Assembly: GCA_002451015.1 (NCBI GenBank)
Contig: DKBB01000318.1
Span: 21,521-31,132 of the forward strand
DNA from: Acidobacteria bacterium UBA6911
GTDB lineage: Bacteria; Acidobacteriota; UBA6911
Direction: 5' to 3'
Length of the DNA: 9,612 bases
The position numbers were made by a program, and so were the translations under genes. The notes beneath the pieces were generated by a model, which saw only the letters and a list, made by a program, of their open reading frames with translations, had not been told where the DNA came from and did no database searches. Shown here piece by piece: positions 1-7,078 of the stretch. Position 1 is the first letter of the stretch; each line of letters opens with the position of its first letter.

Positions 1-632
1 ACGAATGCCACAACTTTTTTCTTCGGCATTCCATCCTGATCCGGGGTTGCGGGTAACATGGAAAGCGCCGACCGGGTAACGGATTGAATTAATGCGCTAC
101 GGCTCCTCCGTTGTCCCGGTTTCAACTCATTCCACGCCTTGGATAGCAGATGTTTTGCCAGAGAGACATCCACGCCGTTGTCGACCAGATTGTGGTAGAG
201 TCGCGCGGCGACCTTGCCCTTAAACAGCAGTCCTTTATCATTTTCCGTTTCATCCAAATTGGCCGTTTCCTCGTTGGCAAGGACTTTTTCGAAACAGCGG
301 CGTGTACTGGATAAAACCGGACTTTTACTTATGAGTTTTGCCGGAGAATAGGTGCCGGTATGGACGATGCCCTGCAAGGACTCCCCGTTCTCCGTGTCAG
401 GATGAACTGTTTTCTTTGTGCAATCCCAATAACCATCATTCTCGGGGAAAACGTCTACGGTTCCGGTATCATCGCAGGCGGCTACCACTTCGAACCCAGA
501 AGAATGTCCCCAAACACCTGACCTGTGTGGAATTTCCTTCGTAGAGAGCAGGATGGCATCCGCACCCAGATGGGTTTTTATTTCCTTAAATGCTTCTGCC
601 ATGGTTTTGGCATAGAAGGTCTTTATCTTCAT
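1..632 (-). CDS. flhF: FlhF, flagellar SRP-like GTPase, N-terminal part only
   Basis: FlhF is a GTPase of the SRP family that sets the position and number of flagella, usually at the cell pole, with FlhG as partner. The frame opens with ATG at 632 and is free of stops to the left edge, giving 210 codons plus two bases. The N-terminus (MKIKTFYAKTMAEAFKEIK, then LGADAILLSTKEI) is the family's typical opening. A variable, charged middle section follows (about residues 45-140), then a helical segment. The visible part ends in KKKVVAF, the strand that normally leads into the GPTGVGKT P-loop, so the catalytic G domain lies outside the window. The start codon is one base after the flhA stop codon (TAG G ATG), which suggests translational coupling. 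The only purine-rich site is AGGA, 11 bases upstream inside flhA. No internal stop or frameshift is visible in the part present. Confidence 0.93.
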   Translation of the reverse strand, partial: MKIKTFYAKTMAEAFKEIKTHLGADAILLSTKEIPHRSGVWGHSSGFEVVAACDDTGTVDVFPENDGYWDCTKKTVHPDTENGESLQGIVHTGTYSPAKLISKSPVLSSTRRCFEKVLANEETANLDETENDKGLLFKGKVAARLYHNLVDNGVDVSLAKHLLSKAWNELKPGQRRSRSALIQSVTRSALSMLPATPDQDGMPKKKVVAF

Positions 633-633
633 C

Positions 634-2718
634 CTAGGTCACCATTCCTAGAGAAAGAATTCGAATGCTGTGCGGAACTTCGCCGTGAGACAAAATGGCG
701 ACATTCGGCAAAAACCGTTCCAACAATTGCCTTACATACATACGGATATTTGAAGAACAGAGCACAATCGGGTTGCCGATAGATCCTGTCGTTTCTACCA
801 CGCTGCGAAAACGGTTCATGATGTCTTTTGCCTGTTCCGGCTCCAGTGCCAGGTAGGATCCCTGTTCTGCATTCACTACCGCATTCTGAATATTTTTTTC
901 GATTTCAGGACTAACGGTGAATACCTGCAGTTCGCCATCCTCAGTCTGGTATGGTTTGCAGATGGACCGTCCGAGAGTTTGTCTGCAATATTCGGTCAAC
1001 AGGGCTGTATTTTTTGTATAGGCGCCGTAATCCGCCAGTGTCTCGAGAATGGTTACGGTATCCCTGATACTGACACGCTCTTTCAGCAGGTTCTGCAAAA
1101 CCTTCTGGACATCGCCCACAGACAGAACTTTGGGTACAAGTTCCTCAACAACTTTTGGATGAGTTTCCGATACCATATCCAGCAGGTTTTTGGTTTCCTG
1201 GCGACCGAGAAGCTCGTATGCATTGGACTTGATGATTTCGGTCAGGTGCGTGGCTAATACCGTTGCCGGATCCACCAGTGTATAGCCGGCAGTCTGAGCC
1301 CTTTCCCGCTCCTGCGTTTTAATCCATTTGGCCTGCAACCCGAAGGCCGGTTCTACAGTTTCCAGACCCGGTATTTCCTCACTGGCGGTTCCGGGATTTA
1401 TAGCCAGCAGGTGGTCCTGTACCAGGTCGCCGCGTGCAATCTGAACACCCTTCAACAGAATGGCGTATTGCTTTGGATTTAACTGCAGGTTGTCCGTAAT
1501 ATGCACTGGAGGAACGATCAATCCCATTTCCAGTGCAATCTGGCGGCGAATGGACTTAATACGTTCCAGGAAATCGCCCCCCTGACTCGCATCTACATAA
1601 CGTATCAGCCCGTATCCCATTTCTATTCCAAGAAGATCCACTTTGAGCAGCCCTTCAATCCTGTCTTTCGGTTTCAGAGCCGCATCCTTTTCCGACTTGG
1701 CTTTTTCAAGAACAAGCGTTTCCTCTTTCTGCATTTTCCTTCTTTGATAAGCCAGGATTGCCGTCACGGATCCAAGGACGAAAAACGGCAATTTGGGAAG
1801 TCCGGGAATCAATCCGAAGAAGAAAAGAAAGCCGGATCCGATGGCAACAGGGATCGGATTGCTGAATAACTGGGTAACCACCTCTTCGCCCAGGTTCGTT
1901 TCCGACGCAGCGCGGGTTGTGATGATACCTCCGGCAACGGAAATCAACAGCGACGGGATAGCGGTCACCAGCCCATCGCCGATTGTCAGTATTGTGAATC
2001 GTTTCGCCGCATCGGCAAGCTCCATGTCAAACTGGATGACGCCGATTAAAAAACCGCCGATTATATTGATGGTAAGGATTATGATGCTTGCGATTGCATC
2101 CCGTGCTGTGAAGCGAATGGCGCCGTCCATTGCCCCATAAAATTCCGATTCCCTGGCGATCTGGGATCTGCGTTCACGTGCTTCGACTTCATTGATGATC
2201 CCGGCATTCATATCCGCATCAATGGCCATCTGTTTACCCGGCATGGCATCTAGTGTGAACCGGGCTGTAACTTCCGATATGCGCGTCGCGCCGTGGTTGA
2301 TTACGATGTATTGAATTGCAACAAGTACGAGGAACACGATTATGCCGACGAAATAATTTCCGTGTACTACATATTGACCGAAAGACTGGATGACCTTTCC
2401 TGCAGCGTCTTCCCCCCCGGAACCGCGAAGCAGAATAAGCCGCGTGGAGGCGATGTTCAAAGAAAGGCGGAATAAGGTAATTATGAGTAGGAGCGAAGGG
2501 AATACAGAAAAACTGACAGGCTGCTTGATATACATCGATACCAGCAAAATGATTATGGAACATGTAATATTTAAGCTGATCAGGAGATCCATGATCATGG
2601 TGGGCATGGGCATAACCATGACAAGCAGGATCCCCATTACGCCGACGGGGATCACCAGGTGGAGTTTTCCGAAGGCTTTTGTTAGGTCGGTAAGTGTGGT
2701 TTTTGCTTCAACACTCAT
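634..2718 (-). CDS. flhA: FlhA, flagellar type III export gate protein
   Basis: FlhA forms the nonameric ring of the flagellar export gate. Its membrane domain uses the proton gradient, and its cytoplasmic domain docks chaperone-substrate complexes. The 694 residues match the family's usual length. The first ~325 residues hold about eight hydrophobic segments (roughly 18-40, 43-63, 71-92, 114-138, 205-228, 243-265, 287-305, 308-325). The FHIPEP-family signature is clear at about 146-175 (RISEVTARFTLDAMPGKQMA, then IDADMNAGII), followed by a charged loop and MDGAIRF. After a charged linker (about 326-355) comes the cytoplasmic domain, from about GLLKVDLLGIEMGYGLI to the end (IRILSLGMVT). The ATG at 2718 gives the expected MSVEAK start. 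AGGAG lies 13 bases upstream, a rather long spacing. The gene is preceded by a 122-bp gap with a sigma-54-like promoter and is followed directly by flhF. It looks intact. Confidence 0.98.
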   Translation of the reverse strand: MSVEAKTTLTDLTKAFGKLHLVIPVGVMGILLVMVMPMPTMIMDLLISLNITCSIIILLVSMYIKQPVSFSVFPSLLLIITLFRLSLNIASTRLILLRGSGGEDAAGKVIQSFGQYVVHGNYFVGIIVFLVLVAIQYIVINHGATRISEVTARFTLDAMPGKQMAIDADMNAGIINEVEARERRSQIARESEFYGAMDGAIRFTARDAIASIIILTINIIGGFLIGVIQFDMELADAAKRFTILTIGDGLVTAIPSLLISVAGGIITTRAASETNLGEEVVTQLFSNPIPVAIGSGFLFFFGLIPGLPKLPFFVLGSVTAILAYQRRKMQKEETLVLEKAKSEKDAALKPKDRIEGLLKVDLLGIEMGYGLIRYVDASQGGDFLERIKSIRRQIALEMGLIVPPVHITDNLQLNPKQYAILLKGVQIARGDLVQDHLLAINPGTASEEIPGLETVEPAFGLQAKWIKTQERERAQTAGYTLVDPATVLATHLTEIIKSNAYELLGRQETKNLLDMVSETHPKVVEELVPKVLSVGDVQKVLQNLLKERVSIRDTVTILETLADYGAYTKNTALLTEYCRQTLGRSICKPYQTEDGELQVFTVSPEIEKNIQNAVVNAEQGSYLALEPEQAKDIMNRFRSVVETTGSIGNPIVLCSSNIRMYVRQLLERFLPNVAILSHGEVPHSIRILSLGMVT

Positions 2719-2768
2719 TTTTTCTGTGAATCTCCTGATCTCAAAATCTTTCGCTCGCGATTTGAAGA

Positions 2769-2784
2769 CGCAATTTGCATTCCA
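2769..2784 (-). promoter_or_regulatory. Sigma-54 (-24/-12) promoter candidate for flhA-flhF
   Basis: Read on the minus strand the site is TGGAATGCAAATTGCG. It fits the sigma-54 consensus TGGCACGNNNNTTGC at TGG, A, G and TTGC, with the required 10 bases between the GG and GC doublets. The GC lies at 2770-2771, so transcription would begin near 2758, about 40 bases before the flhA ATG at 2718. It sits in the 122-bp gap after flhB, the longest gap in the export-gate run, and its distance from the start codon nearly equals that of the fliL promoter. The two departures from consensus (C to A and C to T in the -24 box) leave some doubt. Confidence 0.55.
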
Positions 2785-2840
2785 CTCTTTTGGAGCACTG
2801 CATCTTTTCGGCTCTGAATGTCTTTGAATGAGGGAAAGGC

Positions 2841-3908
2841 TTACCGATGTAATATGGTTTTAGCCTTGTAAATATAGGCAAGTATTTCGGCTACAGCCTT
2901 ATATAGATGTGCCGGAATGTATTCTCCGATTTCAACGGATTTGTATAAGGCTCGTGCCAGCGGCTTGTTTTCCACATGCGGAATATCATGTTCCTGTGCC
3001 AACTCTTTTATTTTTTGCGCCAAAAATCCGACACCTTTGGCAAGGACTTTGGGAGCTTCCATCGAGTCCATTTTGTAGGACAAGGCTACGGCATAATGTG
3101 TGGGGTTCGTAATAATTACATCTGCATTCGGAACGTCCGCCATCATGCGCTTCCGGGCCATTTCACGCTGAATCCTCCGGATGCGTCCTTTCGTGATCGG
3201 ATCTCCCTCCATTTCCTTATATTCTTCTCTGATCTCCTTTTTGCTCATCTTCATCTGTTCTTTAAAGCGGTATTTCTGGAAGCAGTAGTCGGCCAATGCG
3301 ACGATCAGCATCAAAATAGCTATTCGGATCAGCACGTTAAAACTGATCGAAGCGATCCAGTAGAGGATTCTCCCTTCATTCATTAATACCAATCTGGGAT
3401 ACAGCGGGAGATGACTTGACATCACCTGGTAGGTTATGAAAGAGACCGCAGTGACGACAACAAGACTCTTGATAAGTTCGACAAGCCCGTTTTTGGAAAA
3501 AATCCTCTTCAGGCCATTCTTAGGATTGAGTTTCTCAGGCTTCAGCTTCAATGAATAAGTTGAAAACGCCAATCCTCCCTGCAGAATATTTGAGAGAACG
3601 GAAACGCCCAGGATCCCCAGCAGAACAGGAATCATAATTGCTGCGGTTCTTATCGTGATACCATGAACTGTCGTCTGTAGATAGTCCAGGTCTATTTCTT
3701 CAGGAACCCGGAGATTAAGCAGGTAATACATTTCATGCTGCAGCGTTTGGAGAAAATTCTTGCCGAAATAGTAGAGCAATAGAACGACGCTTAAAAGCAC
3801 GGCAGCAGCGGGCACTTCGCGGCTTCTGGCGACCTGCCCTTTTTCACGCGCTTTTTTTAGTTTTCTTCTAGTGGGTTGTTCTGTTTTTTTATCTGTCCCA
3901 CCAGCCAT
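2841..3908 (-). CDS. flhB: FlhB, export gate and substrate-specificity switch
   Basis: FlhB is the export-gate subunit that wraps the FliPQR core and, after self-cleavage, switches export from rod/hook to filament substrates. The 355 residues are normal for the family. The N-terminus (DKKTEQPTRRKLKKAREKGQ) is a hallmark of FlhB/YscU proteins. Four hydrophobic segments follow at roughly 33-48, 88-110, 148-166 and 178-206. A basic, helical linker (about 210-256) leads to the cytoplasmic domain. The autocleavage motif NPTH is intact at 268-271, in the context DVIITNPTHYAVAL, with cleavage expected between N268 and P269. The C-terminal part contains the usual VENKPLARALYKSVEIGEYIP block. The start follows the fliR stop by nine bases, with TAGGAAAT as ribosome-binding site overlapping that stop codon, so it is co-translated with fliR. 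Confidence 0.98.
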   Translation of the reverse strand: MAGGTDKKTEQPTRRKLKKAREKGQVARSREVPAAAVLLSVVLLLYYFGKNFLQTLQHEMYYLLNLRVPEEIDLDYLQTTVHGITIRTAAIMIPVLLGILGVSVLSNILQGGLAFSTYSLKLKPEKLNPKNGLKRIFSKNGLVELIKSLVVVTAVSFITYQVMSSHLPLYPRLVLMNEGRILYWIASISFNVLIRIAILMLIVALADYCFQKYRFKEQMKMSKKEIREEYKEMEGDPITKGRIRRIQREMARKRMMADVPNADVIITNPTHYAVALSYKMDSMEAPKVLAKGVGFLAQKIKELAQEHDIPHVENKPLARALYKSVEIGEYIPAHLYKAVAEILAYIYKAKTILHR

Positions 3909-3917
3909 ACCGATTTC

Positions 3918-4697
3918 CTAACTCATTGTATGCACAAGTGAAAAGATGGTTTTATAAAGAGAAGTGAAAATGTTTTCCAAATATTCTGGAATGAAATAAA
4001 AGGAAAAACTCATACAACTGAAGCCGACGAGCAATTTCAGCGGCAGCCCTAAAATTAGGATATGGAGCTGAGGCGCGGACCGCCCGATTATACCTATGAC
4101 GATGTCGGTTATTATGGTAACGACAATCACCGGTCCGGCGATTCTCAGACCTATGACAAAAATCTGCGCTGAAAGATTGACGAAATGTTCTACAAGAGAG
4201 GGTTGAATCTGAATTCCTCCGACCGGCATGAAGGAAAAGCTTTCATTCACAGCTCTTAAAAACCAGTGATGCCCGTTAAGGAGAAGAAAGAAAAGTAGGC
4301 CGATGTAATTATGAATAAATGAAAAAACGGGAGATTCCACATTTGTCTGAGGATCGATCAGTTTTATCAAGGAGAATCCCACCTGTAAGGATATCAACTG
4401 CCCGGCATATTGGATTCCCGCGAATACAAGGTTTGCGGCAAGCCCCAGTATCATTCCCGATAGGATTTCCCCTATAAAAATCAAGGTAATATCTGTCAGG
4501 CCGAGTCCGTTGGGAACAAAATTCAACGGCAACAGGTGCGTCATCAGAAGCGATGTCACCAGTGCGAAAGCGATCCGAACCTGGTACGGAATTGAAGGAC
4601 TGCCGAAAAAAGGAGCGAATACAATGATCCCGGACATCCGCAAAAGGATAATGGCAAAATGGAGGATTTCATTTGGCGAGATGGTAATGGCGGGCAT
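3918..4697 (-). CDS. fliR: FliR, flagellar export gate membrane protein
   Basis: FliR is one of the three subunits (with FliP and FliQ) of the export-gate channel at the centre of the basal body. The 259 residues are of normal length and almost wholly hydrophobic. Family landmarks are visible: RMSGIIVFAPFFG (about 20-32), GEILSGMILGLAAN (76-89), GQLISLQVGFS (99-109), IDPQTNVESPVF (114-125), RIAGPVIVV (185-193), and the late motif SAPQLHILILGLPLKLLVGF (207-226). The ATG at 4697 gives the usual N-terminus beginning just ahead of the first membrane segment. No good Shine-Dalgarno sequence precedes it, and a 7-bp inverted repeat lies 16 bases upstream in the 70-bp gap after fliQ. Its neighbours are fliQ and flhB, the standard order. 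Confidence 0.97.
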   Translation of the reverse strand: MPAITISPNEILHFAIILLRMSGIIVFAPFFGSPSIPYQVRIAFALVTSLLMTHLLPLNFVPNGLGLTDITLIFIGEILSGMILGLAANLVFAGIQYAGQLISLQVGFSLIKLIDPQTNVESPVFSFIHNYIGLLFFLLLNGHHWFLRAVNESFSFMPVGGIQIQPSLVEHFVNLSAQIFVIGLRIAGPVIVVTIITDIVIGIIGRSAPQLHILILGLPLKLLVGFSCMSFSFYFIPEYLENIFTSLYKTIFSLVHTMS

Positions 4698-4712
4698 TAT
4701 TCAGGAAGCTTA

Positions 4713-4745
4713 ACCCGCTCTGCCACAAGTAGGGGAAAAGCGGGT
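4713..4745 (-). repeat. Inverted repeat in the fliQ-fliR gap
   Basis: Seven-base arms ACCCGCT and AGCGGGT pair perfectly around a 19-base loop. On the transcript this hairpin lies 15 bases before the fliR start codon. No T-run follows, so it is not an intrinsic terminator. Because fliR has no clear ribosome-binding site of its own, the structure could adjust fliR translation or mRNA stability. That role is inference only. Confidence 0.4.
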
Positions 4746-4767
4746 CTGTTTCGGCGCACCGTAGGCA

Positions 4768-5037
4768 TCAGTATACATAGCGCCCAAGTTGACTGAAAAG
4801 CTGAGTCGTGAATGACAACAGGACATTCATCATCCAGGGAAGTGCGAGAAGGAACACCACCAGGACAGCAATGATCCTGGGTACAAAAGACATCGTCATG
4901 TCCTGGATGGATGTTACGACCTGAGTAATGCTGACAACGAGGCCGACGACCAGAGCAGTTATTAGCAGCGGGCCGCTTACCATTAAGGTAATTTGTAACG
5001 TATCTTTCGCCAGCTTCAGAATCATGGCTTGATTCAT
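4768..5037 (-). CDS. fliQ: FliQ, flagellar export gate membrane protein
   Basis: FliQ is the small subunit of the FliPQR export gate, present in four copies around the FliP-FliR core. The protein has 89 residues, the normal size, with two membrane hairpin segments at about 14-37 and 50-73. Typical family features are the N-terminal MNQAMILKLAKDTL, the GPLLITALVVGLVVSITQ segment, and the conserved TSIQDMTMSFVPR loop. The ATG at 5037 is preceded by GGAG at nine bases' distance. It begins 21 bases after the fliP stop. It looks complete. Confidence 0.97.
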   Translation of the reverse strand: MNQAMILKLAKDTLQITLMVSGPLLITALVVGLVVSITQVVTSIQDMTMSFVPRIIAVLVVFLLALPWMMNVLLSFTTQLFSQLGRYVY

Positions 5038-5058
5038 AAAACGGATCTCCGGGAAATT

Positions 5059-5844
5059 CTAATAAAAACTCTTGACCAATGAACCGATTACCAGGTTCCA
5101 ACCGTCCACCATCACAAATAGAAGTATCTTGAAAGGTGTGGAAATCATGATTGGTGGAAGCTGCATCATGCCCATGGACAGCAGAACCGATGAAGTCACC
5201 ATGTCTATAACCAGAAATGGAAGAAAAATTGCAAATCCGATCTGAAAAGCCGATTTCAGCTCTGAAATCATATAACTGGGTATAACGACACGCATCGGAA
5301 GATCCTGCTTATCGCGGGGCTTCGGTTGCTTTGCGATATCCAGGAAAAGAGCGATATCCTTTTCTCTGGTGTATCTGAGCATGAATTCGCGTAGAGGATT
5401 GCAGGCGCTTTCCAAAGCCTGCATTTCCGTCATTTCCCCCTTCAGCATTGGCTGCAGTGCATCCTGGTTTACGCGTTCTATAACCGGCTGCATTATGAAA
5501 AAAGTAAGAAACAGCGACAGTCCGACCAGAACCTGATTCGGAGGCATTGTTTGAGTCCCAAGCGCCTGCCTGAGAAAATGAGCCACGATTATCAATCGCG
5601 TAAAAGATGTGACTGAAATAAGTATGGCCGGAATGAAGGACAGAAGCGTCAGAAGCAACAGGATCCGGATCGGCGTGGACAAGCCTTCCTGATCGCCGCC
5701 GCCGCCGATACGTATTTCTACCCCGGAAAAAGCATCATCTGCGGCAAACGCCGGCTGCACCACCGAAACGAAAAGAACAATTCCGACAATCAGGAGCAGC
5801 TTATATACCTCCGGTTTTCGTACTTTGATATATCTCACGTGCAT
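5059..5844 (-). CDS. fliP: FliP, flagellar export gate protein with signal peptide
   Basis: FliP forms the pentameric core of the export gate together with one FliR. The 261 residues match the family. A cleavable signal peptide, usual in FliP, covers about residues 1-34 (hydrophobic stretch 15-30, then QPAFA/ADD as likely cleavage site). The mature part shows the conserved LLTLLSFIPAILISVTSFTR (about 62-81), the QALGTQTMPPNQVLVGLSLF block, the CNPLREFM and VVIPSYMISELKSAFQIGF motifs, and the C-terminal DMVTSSVLLSMGMMQLPP followed by the PFKILLFVMVDGWNLV helix. The ATG at 5844 follows AGGA at a normal distance. An 85-base gap separates it from fliO. No defect is visible. Confidence 0.98.
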   Translation of the reverse strand: MHVRYIKVRKPEVYKLLLIVGIVLFVSVVQPAFAADDAFSGVEIRIGGGGDQEGLSTPIRILLLLTLLSFIPAILISVTSFTRLIIVAHFLRQALGTQTMPPNQVLVGLSLFLTFFIMQPVIERVNQDALQPMLKGEMTEMQALESACNPLREFMLRYTREKDIALFLDIAKQPKPRDKQDLPMRVVIPSYMISELKSAFQIGFAIFLPFLVIDMVTSSVLLSMGMMQLPPIMISTPFKILLFVMVDGWNLVIGSLVKSFY

Positions 5845-5929
5845 CTGTTTTCCTGGGCAACTTATCTACGCAAACATGGAATTTTTTTTCAGCGGGCATT
5901 TCCAGACCAAACGGGATCTACCCATGGAA

Positions 5930-6604
5930 TCAACGATCCAGAGCCTCTCTCAATAACCGCATTTTATTACGGATATCTTCAGGCAAAGGATTTCCGGAAT
6001 TCTGCACAGAACGCTTCTTCTCAAATTCAAAAAGATTTCTGAAGGAATCCCCCGATTTTTTATTCTCCTTTTCCACGTATGGGGAGGTGGGGGCGCCGGC
6101 TTCATTTGCTGACGGGTTCGGCTCCGGAATTGTTGTCAGAAGATTTATCTGATGAGACGTATTGCCGACCAGAAAGCGCATACCGGCAACCTGAATTAAA
6201 GCAATGGAGCGCCGGTCTCCCATGGATAATGTCTCCAGCATCCTCAAGTTTTTTTCGGAATCGGCTTTTTGGAAATATTGGGGGAAATATTTCCTGGCAC
6301 CGAAATACAATGCGACCATAAAACTGAGCACAAGGCCCAGACCTCCAATGGTCCTGAATACAGGAAACTGGAAGGATTCTGCGGGGATTTCGGGCATCAG
6401 GGATTCTTGAGGCTGCGCCTGGAAGGTAATCTCCGAGTTCGGGGATTCTTGCGGCTGCGCCTGGAAAGTAAACTCCGGGTCCGGGGTTACCTCTATTTCA
6501 GCTTCAGCCGCGGTCTCCGGTAATTCAGCCGACGGCAGAGCCCCGGCGAATACTGAAATAAATACAGTGACCATTAGAACTGTCCTGATAGCCATAATCA
6601 TCAT
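5930..6604 (-). CDS. fliO: FliO, accessory assembly factor of the export gate
   Basis: FliO is a membrane protein that helps assemble and stabilise the FliP ring. The family is poorly conserved, so the call rests on architecture and position between fliN and fliP. The N-terminus (about 1-26) looks like a signal peptide, with ATG repeated at codons 1, 2 and 4. A proline- and glutamate-rich periplasmic stretch follows, containing a 14-residue duplication (41-54 and 55-68). One membrane segment lies at about 84-103 (IGGLGLVLSFMVALYFGARK). The cytoplasmic part carries the family's LRMLETLSMGDRRSIALIQV block, then VAGMRFLVGNTSHQINLL, and a charged tail. AGGGG lies four bases before the first ATG and overlaps the fliN stop region, so the exact start among the three ATGs is uncertain. 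The length of 224 residues is on the long side. Confidence 0.88.
   Translation of the reverse strand: MMIMAIRTVLMVTVFISVFAGALPSAELPETAAEAEIEVTPDPEFTFQAQPQESPNSEITFQAQPQESLMPEIPAESFQFPVFRTIGGLGLVLSFMVALYFGARKYFPQYFQKADSEKNLRMLETLSMGDRRSIALIQVAGMRFLVGNTSHQINLLTTIPEPNPSANEAGAPTSPYVEKENKKSGDSFRNLFEFEKKRSVQNSGNPLPEDIRNKMRLLREALDR
6401..6484 (-). repeat. Tandem 42-bp duplication inside fliO
   Basis: Two adjacent 42-bp units (6401-6442 and 6443-6484) agree at 37 of 42 positions. They encode residues 41-68 of FliO as two copies of a 14-residue unit (P-x-x-E-x-T-F-Q-A-Q-P-Q-E-S). The reading frame is kept. The repeat lies in the flexible periplasmic linker before the membrane segment, where changes in length are likely tolerated. 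Confidence 0.9.
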
Positions 6605-6611
6605 TCGTCCC

Positions 6612-6899
6612 CTAGAATTTCGTATTGAAATCCGTCAAACGCACCCCTGTGGTGCCTTCTAATTCGAGTACTTCACCACCGGCAATCAGCCGGTTATTGA
6701 CAAGAATATCAACGTTTTCACCCGCGGATTTCGGCAGCTCAACAATAGAACTCTCTTGGAGTTGAAGAATATCCTTCACTTTCATGTTGCAACTGGCCAA
6801 TTGGATAGTGATCCGCACCGGCACATCCAAGAAATCTTTTGCTTCTTCCATGACGGTGTTGAGGCCGTTTGCCCCTTCGTTTTTGTTGGATTCTGACAT
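6612..6899 (-). CDS. fliN: FliN, flagellar motor switch / C-ring protein
   Basis: FliN forms the lower ring of the switch complex with FliM (and FliG above) and helps dock the export ATPase complex through FliH. The product is 95 residues from ATG 6899, close to a minimal FliN. After a short polar N-terminus the SpoA domain fills about 23-93: FLDVPVRITIQLASCNMKVKD, then ILQLQESSIVELPKSAGENV, the highly conserved DILVNNRLIAGGEVLEL, and GVRLTDF near the end. ATG 6899 is preferred over the TTG just before it, because a strong GGGGGGA ribosome-binding site ends five bases upstream of the ATG. fliO begins seven bases after its stop. Its usual partner gene fliM is not upstream. Confidence 0.95.
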   Translation of the reverse strand: MSESNKNEGANGLNTVMEEAKDFLDVPVRITIQLASCNMKVKDILQLQESSIVELPKSAGENVDILVNNRLIAGGEVLELEGTTGVRLTDFNTKF

Positions 6900-7078
6900 C
6901 AAATCCCCCCGAATCCACTACAGATTCTGCATCGTTATCAAGACTCCGGCAGTATACAATCTGGCGGTTTTCATTAATTCCCCAGGGAAAGGTCCTGCGC
7001 ACCAAAGGTTTCCTCAGTCACCGCACCAGAATTTCATATCCGATGAATCGGAAGAAACTTGATCTTGGCCGGTATTCC
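6900..7078 (-). other. 179-bp non-coding gap where fliM would be expected
   Basis: fliL and fliN usually flank fliM, a gene of about 1 kb. Here they are separated by 179 bases. All three minus-strand frames were read. They are broken by stops after 14 to 20 codons, and none shows a piece of the FliM N-terminus (LSQxEIDALL-type) or its C-terminal SpoA domain. One frame stays open from TTG 7005 into fliN, but it overlaps fliN out of frame and resembles no known protein. No sigma-54-type site was found here. The only clear signal is the fliN ribosome-binding site at the left end. Confidence 0.6.

Noticed and set aside
3..31. Inverted repeat GAATGCC / GGCATTC near the left edge
   Set aside because: It lies within flhF coding sequence encoding sensible residues on both arms, has a 15-base loop, and short arms of this kind are expected by chance.
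338..782. Two plus-strand open frames across the flhF-flhA junction
   Set aside because: Both are opposite well-conserved coding sequence; the proteins are rich in Arg, Cys and His as is common for antisense shadows.
2390..2827. Plus-strand open frame of 145 codons over the flhA 5' end
   Set aside because: It lies opposite the conserved flhA membrane domain, and its sequence reads as an antisense shadow with no recognisable domain.
5845..5929. 85-bp fliO-fliP gap tested for a promoter; contains an 8-base A/T run and two TTCCATG copies
   Set aside because: No GG-N10-GC pair and no sigma-70 or sigma-28 boxes of quality were seen; the short direct repeat is too small to mean much.
6739..7005. 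Minus-strand frame of 88 codons from TTG 7005
   Set aside because: It overlaps most of fliN out of frame, begins with TTG, has no clear ribosome-binding site and shows no FliM or other family likeness.
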